DNA of 64,000 nt. Source: CAVSUR01 sp963846005 (GTDB taxonomy: Bacteria > Actinomycetota > Actinomycetes > Streptosporangiales > Streptosporangiaceae). Of the stretch, positions 9,250-18,364 are shown in pieces. Below the pieces are notes generated by a model, which was not told where the DNA came from, did no database searches, and saw nothing but the letters and a program-made list of their open reading frames with translations. Position numbers and translations under genes: made by a program. Location of the stretch: assembly GCA_963846005.1 (NCBI GenBank), contig CAWJUH010000003.1, positions 124,001 through 188,000 on the forward strand, in the 5' to 3' direction. The first letter of the stretch is position 1; the number at the start of each line of letters is the position of its first letter.

Positions 9250-12049
9250 GTGAGGATTGAAGATGCCGTCTCCGCGAGCGCCGGTCCGGCGCTGATCGTG
9301 CGGGCGAAGAACTGTGACCGCACGCTCCAGGCGGGGCCCAGTTACCGGATCGGCCGGGACCCGGCCTCCGACGTCGTGATCAACGAGCCGCGCGTGTCGT
9401 GGCACCACGCCACCCTGCGCCGCGACGGCGACGGCTGGCTGATGGAGGATCCCGGCAGCACCAACGGGACCTGGGCGGGACGGCAGCGGGTCAGCCGGAT
9501 CCAGATCACCGGGGACTGCCAGCTGCGGCTCGGCCATCCCGACGACGGCACGGTCGTTGCCTTCTCGCTGCGGCCCGGGCCGGCGGAGGCGCCGCCACAG
9601 CCGCAGCCGCGCCTGCAGCCGCCGCAGCCGCAGGCTCCGCCGCAGCCCCAGGCTCAGCCACAGCCACAACCCCAGCCACAACCCCAGCCCCAGGCCCAGC
9701 TGCGGCAGCCACAGGCCCCGCCGCCGCAGCCGTATCCGCCGGGCCGCCCGCAGCCGCAGTTCCAGCCCCAGCCCCAGCCGCAGGCTCAGGCGCGGCCGCA
9801 GGCCCAGCCGCTGCACCCGCCGGTGGCGCCGGAGTGGCCGGCCGACTCGCGGTCGGGCGCGCTGCGGCCGCCGAGCGCGGTCATGCAGCTGCCCGACCAC
9901 GGCGGCTGCGGATCGGCCGCGCGGCCGACAACGACGTGGTGGTCGCCGACCTCGAGCGTGTCCCGCTACCACGCCGAACTGCGCCGGATCTGCGGCCGGC
10001 GCTTCGAGATCGTCGACCTGGACAGCCACAACGGCACGTTCCTCAACGGCCAGCCGGGTCACCGCGGCGCCGGTGACCGAGCGGCGACACTCATCGGCGT
10101 CGGCCCGGCGACGTTCCGGCTGGTCGGCGACGAGCTGCAGGAGTTCATCGACACCGGCGAGGTCTCGCTGAGCGCGCCGCGACCTCACCGTGACGGCTGC
10201 CCAGCGGCAAGGTCCTGCTCGACCACGTCAGCTTCCCGCTCGGCGAGCGCTGCCTGCTCGGGGTGATCGGCCCGAGCGGCGCGGGCAAGTCCACGCTGCT
10301 CGGCGCGCTGACCGGGATGCGCCCGGCCACCGACGGCGTCGGTGCTGTACGACAACCGTGACCTGTACACGCACTACGCCGAGCTGCGGCACCGGATCGG
10401 GCTGGTCCCGCAGGAGAACATCCTGCACACCCAGCTGACCGCCCGGCGGGCCCTCGGCTACGCCGCCGAGCTGCGGTTCCCGCGCGACACCAGCAAGGCC
10501 GAGCGGCAGCGCCGGATCGACGAGGTGCTGGCCGAGCTGGCGCTGACCCAGCACGAAGGACACCAAGACCGACCGGCCATGTCGGGCGGCCAGCAGAAGC
10601 GGGTCAACGTCGCGCTTGAGCTGCTGACCAAGCCGTCGCTGCTGTTCCTGGACGAGCCGACCTCCGGCCTGGACCCGGGCCTGGACAAGTCGGTGATGGA
10701 GATGATGGCCGGCCTGGCCCACGACGGCCGGACGGTCATCGTGGTCACCCACAGCGTGGCCAACCTGAACCTGTGCGACCGGCTGCTGGTGCTGGTGCCC
10801 GGCGGCAAGGTCGCCTACTTCGGGCCGCCCGCCGAGGGCCTGCGGCACTTCGGCAAGCCGGGCTGGGCCGAGGTGTTCCAGGCCTTCGACGACCGAGCCG
10901 GACCGGGACTGGGCCGGCGAGTTCCGCCGGTCGGCGTACTACGCACCGCTACGTCGCCGCCGACATGCGACAATCCGGCCCCGGCCGGCCGGCCCGCGCA
11001 GGCCGTGCCGCCGCCGCCCGCCACCCGCAACCGGCTGGCCCAGCTGTCAGCACGCTGTGCCGCCGGTACCTGGCGGTGATCGCCTCCGACCGGGTCTATC
11101 TCGCCGTGCTCGGGGTGATGCCGATCGTCCTCGGCGTGCTGATACGCGCGGTGCCCGCCCCGCTCGGCCTGGCCGGGCACGACAACGGCGACGCGGAATC
11201 GCTGCTGCTGATCCTGGTCATCGCGGCCTGTTTCACCGGCGCCGCGAACGCGGTGCGCGAGCTGGTCAAGGAACGAGCCGATCTACAGCCGGGAACGGGC
11301 AGCCGGCCTGTCGGCCGGCGCCTACCTGGTATCCAAGCTGATCATCCTCGGCGCTGATCAGCGCCTGCAGGCCGGCGTGCTGGTGCTGATCGGGCTGGCC
11401 GGGGGAAGCTGCCGCACCGCGGCACGGTACTGGTGCACCTGCCGCTGGTGGAATTGCTGGTCGCCATCGGGCTGCTGGCCATCGACGTCGATGACGCTGG
11501 GCCTGCTGATCTCCGCGGTGGTGAACACGCTCGGAGAAGACGATGCCGCTGCTGGTGGTGTCGGTCATGTTCCAGGTCATCCTGACCGGCGGGGTGTTCG
11601 CGCTGGCCGGGAAGGCCGGGCTGGAGCAGGTCGCCTGGCTGTCCCCGTCCCGGTGGGGCTTCGCCGCCACCGCGTCCACCGTCAACCTCAACGTGATCCA
11701 GCCCGGCGGCACCGTGACCGTGCCTGCCGGGAAGGCCGCCGCGGCCAGCAAGACCGCGGACGGCAAGACCGCGGCCGCCGGAGCGCACGGGCGGCACCCG
11801 GGCGCGGGCCGGTCCGGGCACGGCCGGGCGGTGCCGCACGCCGGCCGCTCGGCGCAGGCGGCCGCCAGCCCGTCCGCGGCCCCGGCTGCGGCCGGATCGG
11901 CGTCCTCGGCGGTGCAGCCGGATCCGCTGTGGAAGCACACGGCCAAGACCTGGCTGTTCGACATGGCCATGATGGTCGTGCTCGGCCTGGCCTTCACCCT
12001 GATCTCCTGGTGGCGGCTGATCCGCCTCAGCCCGGGCAGGCGCAAGTAG
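9250..12049 (+). pseudogene. FHA-domain ABC exporter (Rv1747-like), frame broken many times
   Basis: A single gene of about 930 codons. Order of domains: N-terminal FHA (YRIGRDPASDVVINEPRVSWHHA, STNGT), a Pro/Gln linker (9590-9830), a second FHA (RIGRAADNDVVVADL then SRYHAEL and DSHNGTFLNG), an ABCG-type ATPase (GPSGAGKST Walker A at about 10270, MSGGQQKRVNVALELL signature, LLFLDEPTSGLDPG Walker B) and an ABC2 membrane domain ending at 12049. Frame jumps are needed near 9900, 9957, 10190, 10200, 10340, 10905, 10945, 11275, 11345, 11485 and 11530; most look like one extra base. Mycobacterial Rv1747 is an FHA-ABC exporter phosphorylated by the neighbouring kinase PknF, and here too a kinase gene is next door. 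Motif preservation argues for a functional gene with sequence errors, or very recent decay. Confidence 0.8.
9590..9830 (+). repeat. Pro/Gln low-complexity linker between the two FHA domains
   Basis: Degenerate CAG/CCG-type codons giving repeated PQ, QPQPQ and QAQ units, about 75 residues long. It resembles flexible linkers that separate FHA domains in Rv1747-like exporters. Confidence 0.8.
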
Positions 12050-12836
12050 CGAGCCGGCGCACAGCACGGCGGGCGTCGATGATGCGGCGCAGGAAGCGGC
12101 GGGTGCGCTCGTCGTCGGGCTGGGTGAACAGCTTCGCCGGGGGCGCGTCCTCGATGATCCGGCCTTCTTCGAGGAAGCAGACCCGGTCGGCAATGTCGCG
12201 CGCGAAGCCCATCTCGTGCGTGGCGATCAGCATGGTCATGCCGCCCGCGGCCAGCTCGCCGATCACGTCCAGCACCTCGGCGACCAGCTCGGGGTCGAGC
12301 GCGCTGGTGACTTCGTCCAGCAGCATGATCTGCGGCTGCATGGCCAGCGCCCGGACGATGGCGACCCGCTGCTGCTGCCCGCCGGACAGCCGGTCGGGGT
12401 ACTCGGCCTGCTTGTCCGCCAGCCCGAACCGGTCCAGCAGCTCGCGCGCCTGCGCGTCGGCCTGCGCCCGCGGCATGCCGAGCGCCTTGGCCGGCGCCAG
12501 CGTCACGTTGCGCAGCACGGTCATGTGCGGGAACAGGTTGTAGGACTGGAACACGATGCCGATGTGCCGCCGCACCAGGTTGGCGTCGACGCCGGGCCCG
12601 GTGATCTGCTGCCCGGCCAGGGTGATCCGGCCCGAGTCGATCGGCTCCAGCAGGTTGATGCAGCGCAGCAGGGTCGACTTGCCCGACCCGGAGGCGCCGA
12701 TGAGGCAGATGACCTCGTGGGCCGCTACGGCCAGGTCGATGCCCTGCAAGACCTGGTTGGGGCCAAAGGACTTGCGCAGTTCCTCGATCCCGACCGCCGC
12801 GGCCGGACCGGCCGGGACCGCCTCGTCCCCGGTCAC
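12027..12836 (-). CDS. Polar amino-acid ABC importer, ATPase (GlnQ type)
   Basis: 269 residues from the GTG at 12836, which overlaps the permease stop (GTGA). Walker A GASGSGKSTLLRCINLLE, Q-loop GIVFQSYNLFPHMTVL, signature LSGGQQQRVAIVRAL, Walker B IMLLDEVTSALDPEL and H-loop ATHEMGFARDIADRV are all present. Energises uptake with the permease and the binding protein upstream. The stop lies inside the 3' end of the convergent FHA-ABC gene (23-base tail-to-tail overlap). Substrate likely Glu, Gln, Asp or a basic amino acid; not resolvable. Confidence 0.92.
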   Translation of the reverse strand: MTGDEAVPAGPAAAVGIEELRKSFGPNQVLQGIDLAVAAHEVICLIGASGSGKSTLLRCINLLEPIDSGRITLAGQQITGPGVDANLVRRHIGIVFQSYNLFPHMTVLRNVTLAPAKALGMPRAQADAQARELLDRFGLADKQAEYPDRLSGGQQQRVAIVRALAMQPQIMLLDEVTSALDPELVAEVLDVIGELAAGGMTMLIATHEMGFARDIADRVCFLEEGRIIEDAPPAKLFTQPDDERTRRFLRRIIDARRAVRRLATCACPG

Positions 12837-13768
12837 CGCGTGACCCCGGCGAGCCGGCGCCGCCGGTCCCGGTCGATCAGCCGGTCGGTGAACCGGGCCA
12901 GCGGGATGGTGAGGATCAGGAACAAGATCGCGGCCACGGTGAAGCTGGAGAAGTTGAAGACCTGCTCGCTGTAGATATCGGCGGCCTTGTTCGCCTCGAT
13001 CGTGCCGAGGATGCCCACCAGGGCGGTGTCCTTCTGCAGGCTGATGAAGTCGTTGAGCAGCGGCGGGATGATGTTGCGCACCGCCTGCGGCAAGATCACG
13101 TAGCGCAGCGCGGTCCAGCCCGGCAGCCCGAGCGAGCGGGCCGCGGCGGCCTGGCTCTGGTGCACCGAGTTCAGGCCGGCCCGGTAGACCTCCGACACGT
13201 ACGCCGAGTACGACAGCACCAGCGCGGTGACCCCGTAGACGGCATCGGGCTGACTGGAGACGAACGGCAGGCTCAGCGCCGGGACGCCGAGTCCGATCGC
13301 GAAGATGACCAGGATCAGCGGCACGCCGCGGAAGAAGTCCACGTAGATGGTGGCGAGGACCCGGATCGGGAACAGCGCCGGATGGGCGGACTGGCGGATC
13401 AGCGCGATCAGCAGCGCCAGGGCCAGGATCAGCACCTCGGCGACGCAGAACATCCGGATGTTCAGCCAGATCGCCGCGCCGACCGAGTAATAGCCCTGCT
13501 TCGGGTTGCCGATAAACGACTGCCACATGTCACGCGGGCTGAAGAACGCGTGCTCGAACTGCCGCGCCCCGGGGGCGCGCAGGAAGATCAGGACGAGGAT
13601 CGCCAGCACGACCACGGTGCTGACGGTCGAGACGGTGACGGCCCGGCGGCCGCCGCCCGACCACAGCCGCGGGCCGCGGCCCGCGGCGGTGAACGGGCCG
13701 GGCGGCAGGCTCGCGCCCGGGCCGCTGGACGGCGAGCCGGGCCCGGGCCCGCCCTGGCTGTCATTCAT
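12833..13768 (-). CDS. Polar amino-acid ABC importer, permease (HisM/GlnP type)
   Basis: 311 residues. A Gly/Pro-rich N-terminal tail precedes a first membrane helix (TVVVLAILVLIFL). The core carries the permease signatures IYVDFFRGVPLILVIF and the EAA-type loop AARSLGLPGWTALRYVILPQAVRNIIPP that docks the ATPase. It forms the channel of the importer encoded with the downstream ATPase (4-base overlap) and the upstream binding protein (21-base gap). Confidence 0.92.
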   Translation of the reverse strand: MNDSQGGPGPGSPSSGPGASLPPGPFTAAGRGPRLWSGGGRRAVTVSTVSTVVVLAILVLIFLRAPGARQFEHAFFSPRDMWQSFIGNPKQGYYSVGAAIWLNIRMFCVAEVLILALALLIALIRQSAHPALFPIRVLATIYVDFFRGVPLILVIFAIGLGVPALSLPFVSSQPDAVYGVTALVLSYSAYVSEVYRAGLNSVHQSQAAAARSLGLPGWTALRYVILPQAVRNIIPPLLNDFISLQKDTALVGILGTIEANKAADIYSEQVFNFSSFTVAAILFLILTIPLARFTDRLIDRDRRRRLAGVTR

Positions 13769-13789
13769 GCGCGCTGGCGGTAACCGGCC

Positions 13790-14653
13790 TCACGGCTTGA
13801 GGGTCGGGAAGCTGGTGTAGATGCTCAGGTACTTCTTGGTCAGCTGGGCCAGCGTGCCGTTGGCCCTGAGCGCGGCGATGGCCTTGTTGACGCACGACAC
13901 CAGCGGGTCGCCCTTGCGGAAGACCAGCCCGTAGTGCTCCCCGGTGCTGGGGAACTGGCCCACCAGCACCGCGTGCTTGATCTGGGCGCTGGCCATGTAC
14001 TGCGCGGTCGGCGTGTCGGTGACCAGCGCGGCAATCCGGTGCGCGGCGAGGGCGGCCGCGGCCTCGGCCAGCGTGTCGAACACCTTCGGGGTCGCAGCCG
14101 GCTGGATCTGGGTGGTGATGAAGGTCAGGCCGGTCGTGCCGATCTGGTCGCCGTACTGGTAGGTCTTCAGCTGGGCAGGCGAGTGCCTGGTCGCGATCGG
14201 CGTGCCCTTCATCGCCACGATGGCCTGCTGCACGTCGTAGTAGCTGGCCGAGAACGTCACCGCGGTGGCGCGCTGCGGGGTGACCGACACCTCGTTGATA
14301 TCGAAGTCGAAGCTCTTCGGCCCCGGCGCGTAGGCGCTGGTGAACGGCTCCTTGACCCACACGACCTGGGACTTGCTGAAACCCAGCCTGGCGGCGATCG
14401 CGTAGGCGACGGCGCTCTCGTAGCCCTTGCCGTTGGACGGCGTGTTCTGCTCGAACCAGGGCGAGTACACCGGGTTGTCGGTGGCGACGGTCAGCACGCC
14501 GGACTTGTACAGCTCGTGGCTGAGACCGGACCGGGTGCAGCTGGCCGCCGCCGCCGGGCTGGAGCCGGCGCCGCCCGGCCCGCTGCTGCCGCACGCGGTC
14601 AGGCCGCCGGCCGCCGCCAGCGTCACTGCGGCTGCCACCACGAAACGTCGCAT
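13790..14653 (-). CDS. Amino-acid ABC importer, solute-binding lipoprotein
   Basis: 287 residues from the ATG at 14653, chosen because GGAGG lies 7 bases upstream; an in-frame ATG 8 codons earlier is also possible. Signal peptide with lipobox LTAC, so the mature protein should be lipid-anchored. SBP_bac_3 fold: GVLTVATDNPVYSPWFEQN, KGYESAVAYAIAARLGF, FDFDINEVSVTPQRA (the ligand Arg is in this area) and the C-terminal ANGTLAQLTKKYL. It delivers an amino acid to the permease and ATPase encoded downstream. Confidence 0.9.
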   Translation of the reverse strand: MRRFVVAAAVTLAAAGGLTACGSSGPGGAGSSPAAAASCTRSGLSHELYKSGVLTVATDNPVYSPWFEQNTPSNGKGYESAVAYAIAARLGFSKSQVVWVKEPFTSAYAPGPKSFDFDINEVSVTPQRATAVTFSASYYDVQQAIVAMKGTPIATRHSPAQLKTYQYGDQIGTTGLTFITTQIQPAATPKVFDTLAEAAAALAAHRIAALVTDTPTAQYMASAQIKHAVLVGQFPSTGEHYGLVFRKGDPLVSCVNKAIAALRANGTLAQLTKKYLSIYTSFPTLKP

Positions 14654-14940
14654 CGCGGGCCTCCAGCTGCTCCTCATGCCCCGGCCACGCCGGTTCCTGC
14701 ACTGTGCCGGGGCCAGCCTACCGAGCCGCAAATGTCGGCCGGGAGCGGATACCCATAGTGACGATGAGCACGGAGAGTGTGCGAGCGGGTGCGCGCGGGT
14801 ATTTACCGCTCGTTCACCGGACGTACACCTGGGGCAGCCGGGCCGGGGCATGGCCCGGGCAGCCGGGAAGACGGAGGGCACGGCGCTGATGAGCACGATC
14901 ACCGACGCAGGGCCAGGGCAGCGCCGGGAGGGGGCGCGCG
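14654..14940. other. Divergent intergenic region, no gene recognised
   Basis: 287 bases between the binding-protein gene and ppk2. It must contain both promoters, but no convincing hexamer pair was found. A 23-codon ORF (14889-14960) overlaps the ppk2 start out of frame; it is not supported as a gene. Confidence 0.4.
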
Positions 14941-15936
14941 ATGCCGGGCCGGTTCGCTGAGGCTGAGGTCGGCGCGGTCCTGGAGCGGCTGGCCGGCCAG
15001 CTCGGCCTCGGCATCGAGTACCGGCCCGGCCGCCGAGCGGTCCTGGTCGGCGCGGACGGGCAGCCGGCCCGGACCTGGCGCGAGGATTACCCGTACGAGC
15101 ACCGGCTCAGCCGCCGCGAGCATGACGCGACCAAGCGCGCGCTGCAGATCGAGCTGCTCAAGCTGCAGCGCTCGGTGACGGCGTCCGGCGCCCGGCTGGT
15201 GGTGGTGTTCGAGGGCCGGGACGCCGCGGGCAAGGGCGGCACGATCCGGCGGTTCACCGAGAACCTGAATCCGCGCAGCGCCCGGGTGGTCGCGTTGCAG
15301 AAGCCGACCGAGCGGGAGCGGACCGAGTGGTACCTGCAGCGGTACATCTCGCACCTGCCGACGGCCGGCGAGATCGTGCTGTTCGACCGGTCCTGGTACA
15401 ACCGGGCCGGGGTCGAGCGGGTCATGGGCTTCTGCCGGCCGGACGAGTACCGCCAGTTCCTCGCCGAGGCGCCCGAGTTCGAGCGGATGCTGGCGCGCAA
15501 CGGCATCGTGCTGGTCAAGTTCTGGCTGTCGGTGTCGCGGGCCGAGCAGCTGCGGCGGTTCGTGCACCGGCTGACCGATCCGGTGAAGCAGTGGAAGCTC
15601 AGCGCGATGGACCTGGCCTCGCTGGACAAATGGGACGCCTACACCGCGGCCAAGGACGCGATGTTCGCGCACACCGACCTGGCCGATGCCCCGTGGACGG
15701 TGGTGAAGGCCGACGACAAGCGGCGGGGGCGGCTGGAAGCGATGCGCTACGTGCTCAGCCGGGTGCCCTACGAGGGCCGGGACGAGACGGTGGCCGGCGT
15801 GCCCGACCCGCTGATCGTCGGCCCGCCGGCCGCCGCGGGCCGCAGCGCCGCGCCGGAGCCGACCTGGCCGGCCGCCGCGCCGCTGCCGGGCCGCCGCATC
15901 CTGGCCAGCGTCCCCGACCTGGTCCCGGCCAGCTAG
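14941..15936 (+). CDS. ppk2: Polyphosphate kinase 2
   Basis: 331 residues from an ATG with GGGAGGGG about 7 bases upstream. PPK2 family: phosphotransfer between polyphosphate and nucleoside diphosphates. Motifs: Walker A FEGRDAAGKGGTIRRF, lid-region RWYxxRY-like WYLQRYISHLP, Walker B IVLFDRSWYNRAGVERVMGF, LVKFWLSVSRAEQ, and KADDKRRGRLEAMRYVL. A Pro/Ala tail of about 45 residues extends past the core. Class I single-domain size and motif set. No polyphosphatase or ppk1 is adjacent. Confidence 0.93.
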   Translation: MPGRFAEAEVGAVLERLAGQLGLGIEYRPGRRAVLVGADGQPARTWREDYPYEHRLSRREHDATKRALQIELLKLQRSVTASGARLVVVFEGRDAAGKGGTIRRFTENLNPRSARVVALQKPTERERTEWYLQRYISHLPTAGEIVLFDRSWYNRAGVERVMGFCRPDEYRQFLAEAPEFERMLARNGIVLVKFWLSVSRAEQLRRFVHRLTDPVKQWKLSAMDLASLDKWDAYTAAKDAMFAHTDLADAPWTVVKADDKRRGRLEAMRYVLSRVPYEGRDETVAGVPDPLIVGPPAAAGRSAAPEPTWPAAAPLPGRRILASVPDLVPAS

Positions 15937-15954
15937 CCGGCGGGCTGGCCGTGG

Positions 15955-17279
15955 CTAGGCCGCGATCCAGCCGACGGCCAGCCGCAGATCGCCGCGGTCC
16001 AGCACGACCTGCCCGGGGATGGGCGGTGCGCCGTCGCCGCCGGGGCCGGCGCCGCGGGGCCAGGCGGTGATGCTGAGCCGGGCCGCGCCCGGGCGGCCGG
16101 CCTGGTCCCAGGCCCGGGCCTGGCCGGCCAGGTAGCCCGCCAGGCCCGGACCGGCCGGGCCGTAGCCGCGCACGACCGCGGGCAGCGGCCGCAGCCGCGG
16201 CCAGGCCGCCGGCGGCGGGGCCGGATCGGCGGGCGGCTCGGGCGGCATGACCAGCGCGGCGGCGGCCAGCTGGCCGGGCGGCCGGCCGGGCACGGCGGCG
16301 GCCAGGCCGCCGAGCGGCAGCGGCTGCGGCCGCGCCGCCCCCGGCCGCCGGGCCGCGACCAGGGTAAGCCGGGCCAGCCGGGGCTCGGTCACCGTGAGCC
16401 ACAGGTCCAGATCGCTGAGCTGCTCGCTGCCGGTCACGTCCAGCCCGGCCGGCACGTCGGTCCCGGAGCCGGACAGCGCCCGGTACAGGCCACCGGAGTC
16501 CAGCGCCCGGCCGTCGTCGGCCTGCACCCGCCAGCCGGGCTGCGGCCCGAGCGGGACGAACCGCTCCGGGCCGGCCAGCGGGCCGGCCATCCGGATGAAG
16601 CCGCAGCGGAAGGCGGAGATGGCCGACCAGCCGCGCCGGCCCGCTCGAAGGCCGCCGACAGCTGGATGCCGCGCACCGACAACGGCAGCACGATGCGGCC
16701 GCCGGGCGCGAGCTGGGCCAGCCACTGCGGGGTCAGCGTCCACGCGCCCGCGGTCACGATGATGCGGTCGTAGGGCGCGTGCTCGGGCACCCCGAGGCTG
16801 CCGTCGCCGCACACCACCCGCACCCCGCCCGCGCCCGTCGCGCCGAGGGTGGCCCGGGCCCGGCTGGTCAGGTCGGGATCGATGTCGATGGAGACGACCG
16901 CGTGCTGGTCGCCGGTGATCTGGGCCATGACGGCGGCGTTGTAGCCGGTGCCGGTGCCGATCTCCAGCACCCGGTGCCCGGGCCGCAGCCCGAGCTGCTC
17001 CAGCATGATCGCCATCATCGCGGGCTGCGACGACGAGCTGACCGGCATCCCGTCCTTGTCGTACTTGATCACGAAAGCCTGGTCCGCGTACGCGGACTCC
17101 GGCGGCATGCCGGGCAGGAACAGGTGCCGGGGCACCGCCCGGAAGGCCTCCCTGATCGCCGGGCTCATGGTCCCGCCGGTGCCGGTCAGCCGGTCGGCGA
17201 GCGCCGCGCGGGCGAGGTCAGGCGCTGCGCTGCCGGGCGCTGCGTGACCGGGCATGGGGGCGGGATCATCTGCGGTCAT
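15955..17279 (-). pseudogene. Protein-L-isoaspartate O-methyltransferase (PCMT-like), one frame break
   Basis: Methylates isoaspartyl residues for protein repair. N-terminal frame: PRHLFLPGMPPESAYADQAF, SSSSQPAMMAIMLEQL, SAM site RVLEIGTGTGYNAAVMAQI, DRIIVTAGAWTLTPQWLAQL and GGRIVLPLSVRGIQ, all canonical. Near 16640 the frame shifts, and the rest (SAISAFRCGFIRMAGPLAGPERF and about 200 further residues) continues in the next frame to 15955. The long C-terminal extension is common in actinomycete PCMT proteins linked to lanthipeptides or acting on isoaspartate, but no peptide precursor gene was seen here. One inserted or missing base in a GC run explains the break. Confidence 0.75.
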
Positions 17280-17335
17280 GGGCAGCCACCTCCCGCCTCT
17301 AGCTTAGGAGCCGCGGGCGGCGGCGGGCGGGCTGG

Positions 17336-18364
17336 TCAGCTGGACAGTTCGGCCCGCAGGCGGCTCACCTCGTACAGCGCGATCCCGGCGGCGACGCCGG
17401 CGTTCAGCGATTCGGCCGCGCCGCTGATGGGAATGGCGGCGATCACGTCGCAGTGCTCGGCCACCAGCCGGGACAGTCCCTTGCCCTCCGAGCCCGCCAC
17501 GAGCACCAGCGGCACGTCCGCCAGCTCCAGGTCGTCGATGCCCTGCTTCCCGGCGGCGTCCAGGCCGGCCGTGAACAGCCCGGCCTGGCGGTAGGCGGCC
17601 AGCGTCCGGGCCAGGTTCGGGACCTGGGCGACCGGCAGCCGGGCCAGCGCGCCGGCCGAGGCCTTCCACGCGCCGGCCGTCACCCCGGCGGCCCGGCGGG
17701 CGGGGATCACGATCCCGTGGCCGCCGAACGCGGCGGCCGAGCGGGCCACCGCGCCGAGGTTGCGCGGATCGGTGACGCCGTCCAGCGCGACGATCAGCGG
17801 CAGCTCACCGGCGGCCCGGGCCGCGGCGACGAGGTCGTCGGGGTGGGCGTAGCGGTACGGGCGGATCCGCAGCGCCAGCCCCTGGTGGATTGCGCCGCCA
17901 GTGATCCGGTCCAGCTCGGCCCGGCCGGCCTCGACGACGGGAATGCGGGCGTCGGCGGCCAGCGTGATGGCCTCGCCGATCCGCTCGTCGGCGTCCAGCC
18001 GGGGCCCGACGTGCAGCGCGGTAGCCGGCACCGCGGCCCGCAGCGACTCCAGCACCGCGTTGCGGCCCGCGACGATCTCGGCCGCGCTGCCGGCCCCGCG
18101 CCGGGCCGGGGCAGCCGGGGCACCCGGCCCGCCGGGCGCCCCGCGGGCGCCGTCTCGGCCGGCCCCGCTGCCGGCCCCGCCGCGGTTGCCGCGGTTCTTC
18201 GCCGCGGAGCGGCGCTGGGCCGGGTGGCCGGGGCGCAACTCGGCGGGCGGCGTCGGCCCCTTGCCTTCCAGCTTGCGGCGGCCGTACCCGCCGGTGCCCG
18301 GCCGCGGCTTGCCTGACTTGGTCCGGCCGCCTGGCCCGGGCCGGCCCGCGGCGCGCCCGCTCAC
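17336..18364 (-). CDS. rlmB: 23S rRNA 2'-O-methyltransferase (SpoU/TrmH family, RlmB type)
   Basis: 342 residues from the GTG at 18364, which overlaps the cysS stop (GTGA). A disordered, basic, Gly/Arg-rich N-terminus (about 85 residues) precedes the substrate-binding domain (EIVAGRNAVLESLRA) and the trefoil-knot SAM domain: ALDGVTDPRNLGAVARSAAAF, VLVAGSEGKGLSRLV and IPISGAAESLNAGVAAGIALYEV, the three SpoU motifs. RlmB methylates G2251 of 23S rRNA (E. coli numbering). The cysS-rlmB pairing is conserved in actinobacteria. Confidence 0.92.
   Translation of the reverse strand: MSGRAAGRPGPGGRTKSGKPRPGTGGYGRRKLEGKGPTPPAELRPGHPAQRRSAAKNRGNRGGAGSGAGRDGARGAPGGPGAPAAPARRGAGSAAEIVAGRNAVLESLRAAVPATALHVGPRLDADERIGEAITLAADARIPVVEAGRAELDRITGGAIHQGLALRIRPYRYAHPDDLVAAARAAGELPLIVALDGVTDPRNLGAVARSAAAFGGHGIVIPARRAAGVTAGAWKASAGALARLPVAQVPNLARTLAAYRQAGLFTAGLDAAGKQGIDDLELADVPLVLVAGSEGKGLSRLVAEHCDVIAAIPISGAAESLNAGVAAGIALYEVSRLRAELSS

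Noticed and set aside
14889..14960. 23-codon ORF overlapping the ppk2 start
   Set aside because: It has a weak Shine-Dalgarno and runs out of frame into ppk2, which has a better one; no other support.
15955..16640. Independent gene for the PCMT C-terminal extension
   Set aside because: No start codon with a ribosome site at the junction, and the segment continues the PCMT fold directly after the frame break.
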